DNA from: Apostichopus japonicus
Lineage: Eukaryota; Echinodermata; Holothuroidea; Aspidochirotida; Stichopodidae
Length of the DNA stretch: 64,000 nucleotides
Direction: 5' to 3'
Assembly: GCF_037975245.1 (NCBI RefSeq)
Contig: NC_092581.1
Location: forward strand, 8,681,303-8,745,302
In this document: in pieces, positions 10,101-22,635 of the stretch
How positions within the stretch are numbered: the stretch's first letter is position 1
Layout: the number at the start of each line of letters is the position of its first letter
Position numbers and translations under genes: made by a program
The notes under the pieces: generated by a model
Database searches by the model: none
The model's input: only the letters and a program-made list of their open reading frames with translations
What the model was told of the DNA's origin: nothing

Positions 10101-11787
10101 CATATCACGGTGTAACAGAAGAGGAAATTCTCAGCAGGTGCATGCTTTCCTGGCTTAGTTCATGGTAGGTAATAGGTAATTATAATGCCTTGATGAGAAT
10201 AGTCCATTAGCCTAAAATGGGGTCAAATAAGAGTTGACCATTACAAGTGATCAAACTTTATTGAAACAATAAATTAACATTATTCGGGTCTGTCCTGAGT
10301 AGGAGAAACGATCACGGCCATGGCATTACGAATCATTCCAGACATGCCTTTTACATTGGAATATCTCCATATATAATTGATACTGTTAATGATATTGGTG
10401 GACTAATCTGTATACTTGGTCTCAATTCAAAACCGTGGTACACCGAGTCCGAAACAAGTACAAGTCCGCACAACATACGTACAACGATACCTTGACAATT
10501 ATATGACTCATGTGATCATAAGGCTTACTTAAATTCGGCCATCGTTCGACCGACGATGAGGGCAATACTAACTTTACTAGATGGTGAAGATATAGGCCCG
10601 ATTCTCTCTTCTTCTCATTCTTTATTTTAGTTGGTTGATTTAGTAAAAAGATTTTTGGCAACAGTGTCACTAGATAACAATCTTCTTTTTTTCTAGTGCC
10701 CTTCACATGTTAAGTTCCAACCGTTTTGATATACTGTGTTTAACTTGTACAAACATAGCGGAAATAAATTTGAAAATGAAATTTTCGGATTTACTATTTG
10801 CAATAACGGCTGCTCATAATAAAACCAAGCACACGCTAACCGATAATATGCTGCTAGAATGGTCACTAACACATGAAAAATCACTATTGCATCATTTATG
10901 TACACACGCATTTCACAGTATATGGTTGTACACAATCCCACGTTGAGACTTTGCGACTACTGCAGTAGCTACAATCCCACCTCACAATTGGAAGCCATAC
11001 TTCAAGAAGCACGATTGAAAGCACTAACGACGTTCATTTGACCAGGTGTATTTTACGAATAATTTTAATGAAAATTTGTATAGGCTTATGGTTACAGTAA
11101 TTTCATCCCAACTTATAATAATACCAGCTAGGAAAGCTATTCAGGCCTACCTGATGTCAGTACACAGCTGCACAGTGAAACGGAACGTCCATTGCTCCAA
11201 TGTGTGACAGCTGCTATCCCTGCCTAGAAAGTTACTGCTAGGACCTAAATTGTAGGCCATTTTTGCTAATATTAAGTCAGGCCCTGGGTTAAGTTCCTTA
11301 GATGAGAAGTTAGGAACTTCAAAACTTGAAGTATCTCCAGGGGCTTATGCCGAACAACAGCACAGTAAGTATAGACTATAGTAGGAACATACAATTATGC
11401 TTCATTAATAGTAGTCACAGATTTTAGATTGGAACAAAAGCAACAACTTATGGGAACTGGCAAATCATAAATACCCACTGCCAAAAATCTGTTGCTCAAC
11501 TCAGTGGCATTCAGGAATACATTATCTCTGTGGTTGTGTAGAAATTAATGTTATATTTGCAATGTTTTAACCTTGCATTTGGATACAAGGTAGGTAGTTC
11601 ACCAAAGTTTCCAATTCCAGCATTGTTCCAAATTTTGTATGAAATTGAATGAATTTATTGTGACAACTAGCATGAAATAGACTTTAGATGGTCCAGTGAA
11701 TTGTGCTGATTTATACCATGATTTATATCAAGTTCAATCTATTGCCATGACCCTAATGTTTGTAACCAAAATCTCTTTTCTCCACAG
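7112..11787. other. Long stretch without recognised gene, upstream of YARS1
   Basis: No frame here has a recognisable motif. A transposon tip is seen at 8274. The YARS1 promoter and any 5'-untranslated first exon must lie near the right end of this stretch; a strong acceptor at 11785-11787 shows that such an exon exists. cacaGTAAGT near 11364 is one possible donor, not proven. Confidence 0.5.
8030..8274 (-). mobile_element. One end of an unclassified element with a CAGTGGCGTAC tip
   Basis: Read on the minus strand from 8274, the sequence starts CAGTGGCGTACAAAG followed by a G tract, a form common at ends of hAT-like MITEs. No matching inverted end or TSD was found to the left, so the element is probably truncated and its inner limit is approximate. 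Confidence 0.35.
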
Positions 11788-11805
11788 ATGAAATATTAAT
11801 TCACC
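11788..11805 (+). other. YARS1: YARS1 5'-UTR end before the start codon
   Basis: The acceptor tttctccacag ends at 11787. The 18 bases to the ATG contain no other start, and the context tcaccATGG is favourable. An upstream non-coding exon is implied but was not located. Confidence 0.7.
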
Positions 11806-11865
11806 ATGGCTGAATCAACATTGACTTCAGATGAGAAACTTAATCTAATAACAAGGAATCTCCAG
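11806..11865 (+). CDS. YARS1: YARS1 exon 1, residues 1-20
   Basis: Encodes the start methionine and the conserved LITRNLQ; donor gtactg, phase 0. Confidence 0.95.
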
Positions 11866-14800
11866 GTACTGTACAGTATGAGTTTCAAATTAACAAATTC
11901 ATTGTTTCAAATATACACAAAAGTGTTTTTAGTTCTACTGTAGCCTATAGGCAGGCCGACTTTTATCAGCTCAGCTATATGATCTTGTGATTCTTTTGTA
12001 CTCGGGAGCTCCACCGGCATAACTTATCTAAAGGGACGAAAGGTATAATCAGGCTGTCTTACTTCAGCCATTACATCTGTCTTGTGACTCCTTTTGTGTT
12101 CGTCAATTTCCTACCTCTTCTCCCCCCCCCAGCCCCCCCGGCACACACACTTCCCAACCATCCTGATTCAATAGCAGGAATGGGAAGGTGACCTAGAACT
12201 GATTCTTTTGCTTCTTTGAAGGCTAGCAGAAGATAGGTCTGTGCATGAGCTGTAAACCAAAACTGTTCTTCTCAAAACTGGTATCTACTGTATAGTGGAT
12301 TTCATAATTTTTATGACCCTCTCATATATCCTGTCTGGCTGTCTTTACTGACTCTTACTGAGCCTTTATATTTGGTGTTGTTCACCGAATGTAACATTGA
12401 AGAATCTCCTGCAAGCCCAACCATTTCAGGAGACATATCTGCTGTAATTTTTACTTTTTTTGCACCTTTCTGCATTTCTATGATTTTGGTCCAAGATACT
12501 CACAAGTTTTAACCTTGTGAAGTTAAAGAACTAGTAATACCTGCTAGTCTGAAGTATACAAGCTTCAAGTAAATTTTATCTCGAGTCAACTTTAGATGGC
12601 AATTTTTTTGGGGGGGAGGGGGGGGGGGGTTCATATCAAAAGAAAAGCAAAACACACATGGCAAAAATAGGTATAAAGTATGAAATGTTTTTGCAAACAT
12701 TGTCATAGCACCGACAGATATACATTATCCCTCTTTTAAATTTTTGAATATAATGAAATTGGAGTAAAACAGCAGATGCTGGTTCAGACACATTTTGAAC
12801 AATGTGCATAGTTCTAGCTCTGTATTCTGCATGTCAATTCCCAGACTATTCTGTGTCTGTATATAAAATATTACATCTTTATTAATCAATCAATCAGACA
12901 ATCGGGAACTTTAAAACTCTGCTGAGATTGGATTTCTACTTGGAACTTCTATAGGTTGGTTTTATACTCACATCAACTCAAATCACAGTTTAATATTCAA
13001 TCTTTTCCATGCATCTATTATAGGAGGTTCTTGGTGAAGATAAGCTGAAGGAATTACTCAAGCTGGGCAAAGAAATATCCATTTACTGGGGTACAGCTAC
13101 CACAGGTAAACCCCATGTGGCCTACTTTGTACCCATGAGTAAACTGGCTGACTTTTTGAAAGCTGGATGTAAGGTGAGTCAATATTCACAATGTGTACAT
13201 GACATTGACTTGGGCTTGTATGACTCCAAGTCTATGACAAAATATTTTTGGATGTATTTTGTGCTCGGTTGTTATTTTGATTGGAACTAACCAACCTTTA
13301 TCATATTCATGTGTTAAAGTATCCCTCAGTCTAACTGAGGGATCTCCGTGGTTACAAACTTTTGGCTTTTCATAATTATCATAATTATCAGAAATATTAT
13401 TGGAAATCATGATAACAGCTACAACTCTCCATAAAAATCCATCAGAGACTGACCATTTTACAAGTCTTTTCTCAATTCTAGTGTTATTTATGAATAAACA
13501 TTAATTAGCTTATTATGCACATTGATGATTTAGAGGGAGTGACTGCCTAATTTTCTGTTTATATTATTCCTTTTGTTTTTAAAACCTTTGTTTCCAATTG
13601 GACACTGAACATAGGCTTGTGGCCTGAGGTGATTTTTTGAAATATTTTATTTTCTTCTTTGAAAAGAGGAACATCACATTATTCAAAATGTATATGTTGG
13701 CTTGTTATTAGGGGCTAAGTTGTAAAATTGCTAAATTAAGGAATGTTGATGAGCACAACACTCCACATCATAGTTTGCACATATTTAGTGAGTTTTCCAG
13801 ATTTATCAAACTTTATTTATAATTTTTTTATAATTGTAGTCATGTTGAGCGATTCTGGGAGGCAGTGAATTCAAATTGCATTAAAATTAATTATAATTTT
13901 AATTTGACCAATATTTGTTTTGGTGATATTGGTGATAATATGGGTAATCCTGTGAACTTTTTAATTTTGCATGCTAAAAAGTGTATTTATATTTGTAGGT
14001 TGAATAACAAAATCCAAGATGTGCACGAATTTTAGTTTAAGTTTCGCTTTCGACTTGACCTTCACTATTTCATATCTAAGCAAAACAACAATTTGTGTAA
14101 CCTTAACGACTTCTATGATTTCTTTATGTAAGCTTCTTATGTAAGTCTTTTTGCTGATTCTTTTGTATTATGTGTCATGGTATTGTAAAAAAATACAGTG
14201 GGAAAAAAAAAGGATTTATCAAACTTCAAATCAGTATATTTTGAAAATGCAAAGAGCTTTTCCAAAAGTTGCAAGAGATTTTGAATGAGAATATCACACA
14301 CAACAAATGTACTGAATATGGGGCAAATTGGCTAGGTGTCTGTAATACTTTAAATATTAAATCCATTAGAGGTGATCTACTGATCTAGTGTACAATACTG
14401 TAAATTTAATTTTTATGTACCTCTACCTTGTGTGCAGACATTTGAATACATTCTATGTCAGTCTAATTTCGTTGGTCCAGTTGTGGTTTTGTCCAATTAA
14501 GGCGCAGATCGTTTTTTTTTTAGTTTCCTTAGCTTTCATATAACTGCCCTGTGTTGTGTTACCAATCTGAAGCAGAGTCAACACATACTACAGTTTAAAG
14601 TGCACATTTCAGTGACCATGGATAATTGGGTACAAAAATTGGCATTAAAGTTTTGCATAACCCATTCAAAACCATGCTAACATTTATCGAGAAAGATCTA
14701 AAATTGCAAAGTTTCAAGGTAGAGTGAGTGAGTAATGTCGTCGTGGCAGATTGAGATGAAAAGGTGTATTTGCTTGTTCCATAAACTTAAAGTAAAAATG

Positions 14801-17800
14801 ACCTTCCATTAGAGAAAATGTCCTTTTCCAAGAACAAGTTGGATATTGAGTACTCAAGCCATGATGAACACATGTTGTTTATTTAATAGACCTATTAACA
14901 ATTAATATCTACTCTCTACACTTATCTGGTCCTTTTATTGCTTGGTTACAGGTTACCATTCTTCTTGCTGATCTCCATGGTTACCTGGACAACATGAAGG
15001 CCCCTTGGGAGCTCCTTGCGTATAGAACACAGTATTATGAAGCTATCATAAAAGCCATGCTAAAGGCCATTAAAGTGCCTATTGACAAACTCTCCTTTGT
15101 GAGAGGCACAGACTACCAGCTGAGCAGGTTGGTAGATATGTTTCTTTCATTACCCTGGATCAATGGCACAGCCACGAAAATGGGTGGACGAAGGCTCAAG
15201 ATGTTTCAGCTGTTTGAAATGACAACTTGAAGCCGTCTTTTACAATTTTTTCAGTACCATTTGATATTAAAATTCCATCACAAAGAAGATTATAAGCTGG
15301 ACTAGCTAAGTTTCATTTTCAAACACAGAAGGAAAAGTTTTAAAAAAATGTTGAAATTTGCAAAGTTGCCAATGTGATTACTAACGTAAAATTTAAAGTG
15401 TCTAGGTGCTGAAACACTCAGACTCCAAAATGAAATCATGAATTAACTTCTTTAGTTGGTGGCAATATCATTGCAGATTGTCTAATACTTTGATCAATTG
15501 CAAGCTCAGTTTGAAGGATACTTCTGAGTTTGGTGAAACTGCCAAACCAATCACAAGCTACTTCAACACCACACACAAGACTTTGGAAATGTGTCCACAA
15601 ATGTGAAAATTTGCCAAAATTATGGAGGTCAAAACAGTTTGAGATGACACTGTACGGGGATGCTGCTGTGCAATGTTTGCATACTAGATTTATTGGCTCC
15701 TGTCATGCCTGTCCCTCCTATTTGATATCAAATCATAGCATGTGGGGAAAAATTGCCTTTGTAATGTGTGTCATGATATGCATATTATGTAAAGAACCAG
15801 TGTGATGTCACTTTTGTGAGTGGTATTTGTCAAAGTTTGCCTTCAGATGGTACAGTAACTTTGATATATATTGGGAAAGATCTGAATCGCATCAAACTGT
15901 GGCCTTGAAATTAGGGGCACATTTTGGTGTTACAGACGAAAGTAGCACCTTTTGCAACCAAGAAGCAATTTCTGTGCCATGACCCAGAGATGCATCAGTT
16001 CTGCACCCACCCATATGCTGATAGGCCAATCCATGTCCGGGTTTAGTAATTAAACATATATATGAGGCAATTTGTTTGTCTTTTGTCTGTTACTTTTTGC
16101 TGTTCTTTTAAACATTTGTCTTCTTCATCTTCACAGAGAATACACATTAGATGTTTACAGATTGACCTCACTCGTCACAGAGGTAAGTTTACTTCAAGTG
16201 AAATATAGAATTGAATACTAAAAGTATTTGGATGTTATGAAAAGGGCAACTCTTACAAAACTATATATGTCACATATCAAAACATTCTAGCCACTAGTAC
16301 AGGTTACACTAAGGTAAGATTTAGTATTTCAGGAACTCACTTTAAAGATCGAAATATCAGCAAATTGAAATGTCTTTACAAAACAGGGATGTGGAGAACA
16401 TTAAGGCAGCTACCCTGAAGCAGAAGCATTGGTGATCTTATTTTGCATCCACACACACACCCAACACATGTAGTAATCACACTTTCTACCGTTTGTGTCG
16501 GCCACCATACAAAGAATGTATCGTTTACATTCTTTGTGTGAAATTTGCTAACTTGATGCTATTCTTGAAAGAGAGTCTTTTCCATAAAAACATTGCTTTG
16601 ACTGTTTGACTGTTTTTCAAGTTTTGTTTTATCTTTGTCAGCATGATGCCAAGAAAGCTGGTGCAGAAGTGGTGAAGCAGGTGGAAAGCCCTCTGCTAAG
16701 TGGACTTCTCTACCCAGGTCTTCAGGCTTTGGACGAGGAGTATCTGAAAGTCAACTGTCAGTTTGGAGGGGTAGATCAGAGGAAAATATTTACCTTCGCC
16801 GAGAAGGTTTGTTATAAGTTAATTATTGAATTATCTTTGAGGATTGTGGCTGTTACAGTAGATTAAGAACATACATATAGATGGAGTTGTTAGCTGATAC
16901 CAACATTGGTCATAACGTATCTTAGTCTTCCTGCAGAAATATCGTCTCGATGAACAGGTATTGAATCAGTAACTGTACACAAAGAAAACTCAAGAAATGT
17001 TTATAATTGAAAAATGTTCTTTGACGTTTTTGAGTTTTGATTGGTCATTAAAGCAGAGATTGCTATACTTTGAATGCATTGTGTAGTGAGGGTCAAATTG
17101 CATTCTATTTTTGCTCTGAAATACCAAAGACATTATTTTACACTGAATTTCCCCGACTTCAATGTTTAAATGCTGTCAAATATTGCTGAGCAAAGTTGAT
17201 CTCTGTTAAGTCACAGATGTGAAACAAGCACATTAATTGGTTATATATTTAATTATGAAAACGTATTAGAAGCAAAAGATTTATACACCAACTACAAAAT
17301 ATACATAGCAATAGTTACCAGTTTCTAGTGGCATTGCTAGGCTAGCATTATATCATATTGTGTAAATGTTCAGTAGGGATTTTCCCTGTTGTAAAGTATT
17401 GTGAACTGTTATGTGTCAATAATTTCAAACCTGCATGTATTTATTTTCTTTTGCATTTACATACTGCTTTGTCACTACAAATAGTTTTCACCTCAGCAGT
17501 GGTCACATGTGTAATAATTTGACAATTGATTTCTATTATTACTAATAAATTATTTTTGTTTTGCTACCCTGTATGCCTGTTATTCATTTCAGACAAGTTA
17601 CAGTTAAAGAAAACTTCTATCTTATTTCATGTTACAGTATTTACCACAGCTTGGCTATGCCAAAAGGATACATCTCATGAATCCAATGGGTAAGGCCTTT
17701 TCTGTCTGTCTCCATAACATGAATAATAACTTGATGTTTGAGCCCAACTAATGTGACAGCTTTGGTATTCCTGTCACGCTGTGAGTCAGTGAACTGTGTT

Positions 17801-19437
17801 CTGTCAACTTCTACCTTTTGGATACAAAGAATAAGCCCTTTTTAAATATGCTTGACATGTTTTACCAATCAAGGGAGCAATTCTCATCGATCCTCTGAGT
17901 AATATAGACTGCAAGAATGGCAATATTATGTTCAGCCACTTTATCGACCTGTGGTCATTGAGGTTACAAAATTAAAAGATTTAACAATATGTGATTGGTA
18001 CGAAAGTGGTTGAGTTTGTATCGCACATTTTTTTGGTTAGGTACAAAAAGATAACTGTAGATGTGTGATCTAGTATATATGGCAGAAGAGGTAAAATTGT
18101 AGAGGTAACAGAGGAAACATGTGAAGAGGTAACAGGTGAAGAGGTAACATTGTAAAGGTCACATGTGAAGAGGTAACATTGAAGAGGTGACAGAGGTAAC
18201 AGGTGAAGAGGAAACATTGAAAGAGGTAACAAGTGAAGAGGTAACATTGGAAAGGTCAAAGGTAAAGAGGTAACATTGAAGAGGTGACAGAGGTAACAGG
18301 TGACATTGAAAAGATGACAGAGGTAACATTGAAGAGGTAACAGGTGAAGAGGTAACATTGTTAAGGTGACAGAGGTAACAGGTAAAGAGGTGACAGAGGT
18401 AAAAATTTCCTGCAATAATGTTTACTCTGTACCATATGATACACAAGGGGGGCAAATATTTGTAAACTTCTGCATCTTTCCAGAACTATTCAAAATGATT
18501 GCATCAAAATTAATTTTAGAATTGTTATTGTTAGCAGATAAGCACTAGAGGTAATACTATGACCAACCTATCAGCTGTGCTATCAATAGGTCTGATGTTA
18601 CTGCTGTAGGCCATTCATGTGCATCGTTATATTAACATCTGAAACTGTCAGGTTTCACTTTTTGAAAAGTTTAATTCTCAAAACATGGGTTAAATATTAA
18701 TCAATTTTCTTGACTCAGGACCATCTAAATGTAGTAACTAGTGCACAGCGGCACATTAACAACGCTGTATCTTTTCTTATATTGTTGTAAGTTCTGTATG
18801 TGTAACTGGGAAAAAGAACATCTTTTCTTCTCTACATTTCAGTTCCAGGATTAACTGGAACAAAGATGAGCTCTTCAGAAGCGGTATGTCTCATAATTAA
18901 AGTGATTTAAATTGGGAATTTGTAAAAACATAAGAAATTAGTCTAATCAGCATATCAAATACCATGTACCTGTGTTTAATACAAGTGTTTAATTTAGTTA
19001 AGACATTTTGCATAGCTGGTGATATGTTTGAGGTCTATATTTACCATAAATTTGTGAGAATTCTAAGCTCCTATTGAATTTTTTATATATATATATATCC
19101 ATTATATGGTCCATTGCCAGGAGATCAAAATTATCGATCAACAGCTCAGGTTCTTGTAATTTATGCCAGGCTGAGAAAATAGCTATAATAGATCATTCTA
19201 GCCCTAATCTCTTGAACAAAAGATCAGATCAGATCCCCAAAATAAAGTCAAAACTAAGATGAAAGAGAGATAGCTTTTAAGTACACCTCCTGACGATTGC
19301 TAGTAATCATGAAACTCTGAGTAGAGCTTTGGTTGTAAAAATCAAAATTTACATTAAGCTCTTCTTCATAACGTGGAATTGAGCACTCTGTCGTGTTCTA
19401 CTTGGAACATTTTATACACTTCTATAAATATATATAT

Positions 19438-19474
<37 letters not shown>

Positions 19475-22400
19475 TATATATATTTTTTTTTATTGCTTCA
19501 AAATGGAGAGCACCTTTGAAACTTTGAAAATGCTTCGACGCCTTTCCGAAAAACGGGTTAGGTATCGGCATCATCTTTCCAACTACAGACTATACCGTAA
19601 AAACAAAACGGTACCAAAAGGACTTAAAATCAAGGTCCGTGCTGGTTTACCACTTTCTGATAGCGACAGCTTTGCCAATTGGAAAGGAATCCTGCTTCGC
19701 TTGAATTAATGGCTGTGCAAATAAGTATTTGTCGCAAAACAATTCACGAACTTAGCCAGCAAATTGATTCCAAAACCAGAAAACTGCAAAAAGAACTCCC
19801 CAAAAACGAGTTCGAAAGAAAGCTTAACTCCATCTCCCAAACTTGCTTGAACCTCTCACATACCCTAGCTTCAAGACAATGTCACAAATTGAAGAGGGAT
19901 AATGTCACGCAAAGAGTTAAGTCTTCTGGTGAAACCTCAAAAAGAACCAGGTCTCGCAGATTCCGTCGGAAAGAGATACAGACCGCATGCAACACCACCA
20001 AAAGTGCAGTTGTTACCATTGATTGCCAACTCTCGGCAGGAGAAACAAACCTACTCTCCAAAGGTCTAAATTTTTGCCCTAAACCACGGCAAGTAAACGC
20101 TCAGAAACTTTCTCTTGACCTAAATCTGTTCTATCGACGCTTACGTCTCTGTGAATTTTTTGCCGACGAAAATGGCAATAACACCACACAACAAACCAAC
20201 GACTTGCATTCCAATTTTAAGTCCAAAAGCTCGTGGAATCCACCCAAGGCTCATTGTGCGCCTCTTGAATCATTTATTTCGGCCATTGAAGAGGACGTTA
20301 AAACACACACCTCCGCCCCAGACTTCCGCGACAATCTCAACAAAACTGAGAGACAGGCCATTCATGAACTCTGGAAGCGCGATGACATTGTCATCAAGCC
20401 AGCCGAAAAGGTTCTGCAATTGTCACTATGGGCAAACAATTCTACAGAGAGGAAGCCAACAGACTACTCGGCAACCCTCAACACTACAAACTCCTAGATT
20501 CTGATCCTACTCAAGAAATCACACAAAACGTGAAAAGAGTCATCCAAAAGATAGTCTCTAACGGTTCTATTGACCGCAAGTTAGGCCAAAACCTCCTGGA
20601 AAATGACCCAAACATGGTCGCTTTTATTTTCTGCCTAAAATTCACAAAGAAGGCAATCCCGGGAGGCCCATAATATCGGGTACTGGTACAGCGACTGAAA
20701 AAATTTCCAAATTCGTGGATCTCATCATCCAACCTCCCGTTTCGGCCCTACTGTCCTATGTGCAGGACACTACGGATTTCATCCGGAAAATTGGGGAAAT
20801 AAAAAATCTTCCCTTATCTTCTCTGTTAGTTACCTTGGATGTGTCTTCGTTATACACAAATATCCCTAACGAAGAGGGCATTTCGGCCTGAACAAAAGCA
20901 TTCAAACCGAAACGTGGCAAAGCCCCCACGAAGAAAGAATTGGCCAAATTAATGCAACTTATCTTGACCAACAATAATCTGGTATTTGGCAACAAACACT
21001 ACCTCCAAATTCATGGCACCGCAATGGGTACTAAAATGGCACCGTCTTTTGCCAACATCTTTATGGGAAACCTCGAGAAAGAATTTTTATCTCGACAAAA
21101 CTTGAAACCACATACGTAGTTACCTTACATTGACGATATCTTTATGATATGGACCCATGGTGAGGCAAATCTAAAACTCTTCATTGATGCCATAAACTGG
21201 TTTCATCACACTATCAAATTCACTGCCGATTTTTCTGGACATGGTGTTCACTTTCTGGACACCACCGTGACCCTACAAAATGGTTCACTCAAAACAGACT
21301 TGTTCAATAAACCCACGAACAAGCACAACTACCTCTTACCAAGCAGTTGCCATCCACGTCACTGTACCAGAAATATTCCGTACAGTCAAGCGTTGCGCAT
21401 TCGACGCATTTGCTCCTCTGAAGTCGATTTTGATTCACGCACTAAAGAACTGTCACAACACCTCCTAAACAGACAGTATTTTCGGGGTACTATTGGAAAT
21501 GCCATCAAAAAGGCTAAAAGCAAACCCCGTTCCGAAACATTGACGTACAAAACTCGTCAAACCAGTTCCAAAAGGGTACCATTGGTAACTGAATTCCACC
21601 CTGGTCTCCCACCACTGGCTAATATCATTCAGAAGAATTTTCACCTACTTCAAGGCACCGAACGCCTGAAATCAGTATTCCCAGAATTACCTGTCATCGC
21701 TTTTAAAAGACCCAGCAACCTTTGGGATATCTTAGTTCGGGCATACTTTCGGGATGACACCCCATTAGGGGAAAGCAAAACAGAAACTACAGGATCATCG
21801 CCCTGTACACAAAATTGCAAAATGTGCTTACTTGTTGATTCGACCGGGGCCTTTCAGCCAAACGCACGTTCCAAATTCGGCACAAAATTAACTGCCTATC
21901 CAAAAATGTCATTTACCTCATCTACTGCAATATTTGTAACTTACAATACATTGGAGAGTCAAAAAACACTCTTAGAATGAGAATGACACAACATAGATCG
22001 GCGATCAAAACAAAAAAGATCTACCAACCTGTTGCAAATCTCTTCAATCTCCAAAATCATTCAATTGAGAATTTGCATGTTATTGCCATTGACCAGAACG
22101 ATTCTTGGACAGATAAATCTAGGAAAGCGAAAGAAAATTTCTGGGAACTAAACCTAAAGACCACGGCACCATTCGGTTTAAACATCAGAAACGATTTGCC
22201 CTCCCAGATAAACCAAAACAATTCCTTTACAATTACGACGGAATCGGATTAAAATAATCTGACGCGGATTAAAATAATCCGAATTTCTAAAACTTCTGCT
22301 CAATTCAGCAGAAATCAGTAAGTCGCTTTGCCTTTACAACCATGCCGACAATCTTCTCTATAAAATAGTTTCAATTCCTGCTACTCCTTGTCACTTTCGG

Positions 22401-22563
22401 TGATCATGCACTGAAGAAGAGCTAGTTTTGCTCGAAAGCTCTGCAAAAACCAAACATTGGCTGTTTTACTTCCAATCACTTACCTAATTCAATTATTGTA
22501 TCTCACTCGAGATCCAGCCTTTCTCTAAATGCAGCATAGTTGTTTAACAGTTTTTCCGTTATT

Positions 22564-22635
<72 letters not shown>

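Noticed and set aside
16510-16538. Small palindrome acaaagaatgta / tacattctttgt in YARS1 intron 4
   Set aside because: Single short inverted repeat without flanking duplication or other context.
17981-18455. Minus-strand frames of 144 and 98 codons
   Set aside because: They are translations of the gaggtaaca minisatellite, with repetitive Thr/Ser/Leu/Pro sequence and no intron-exon support.
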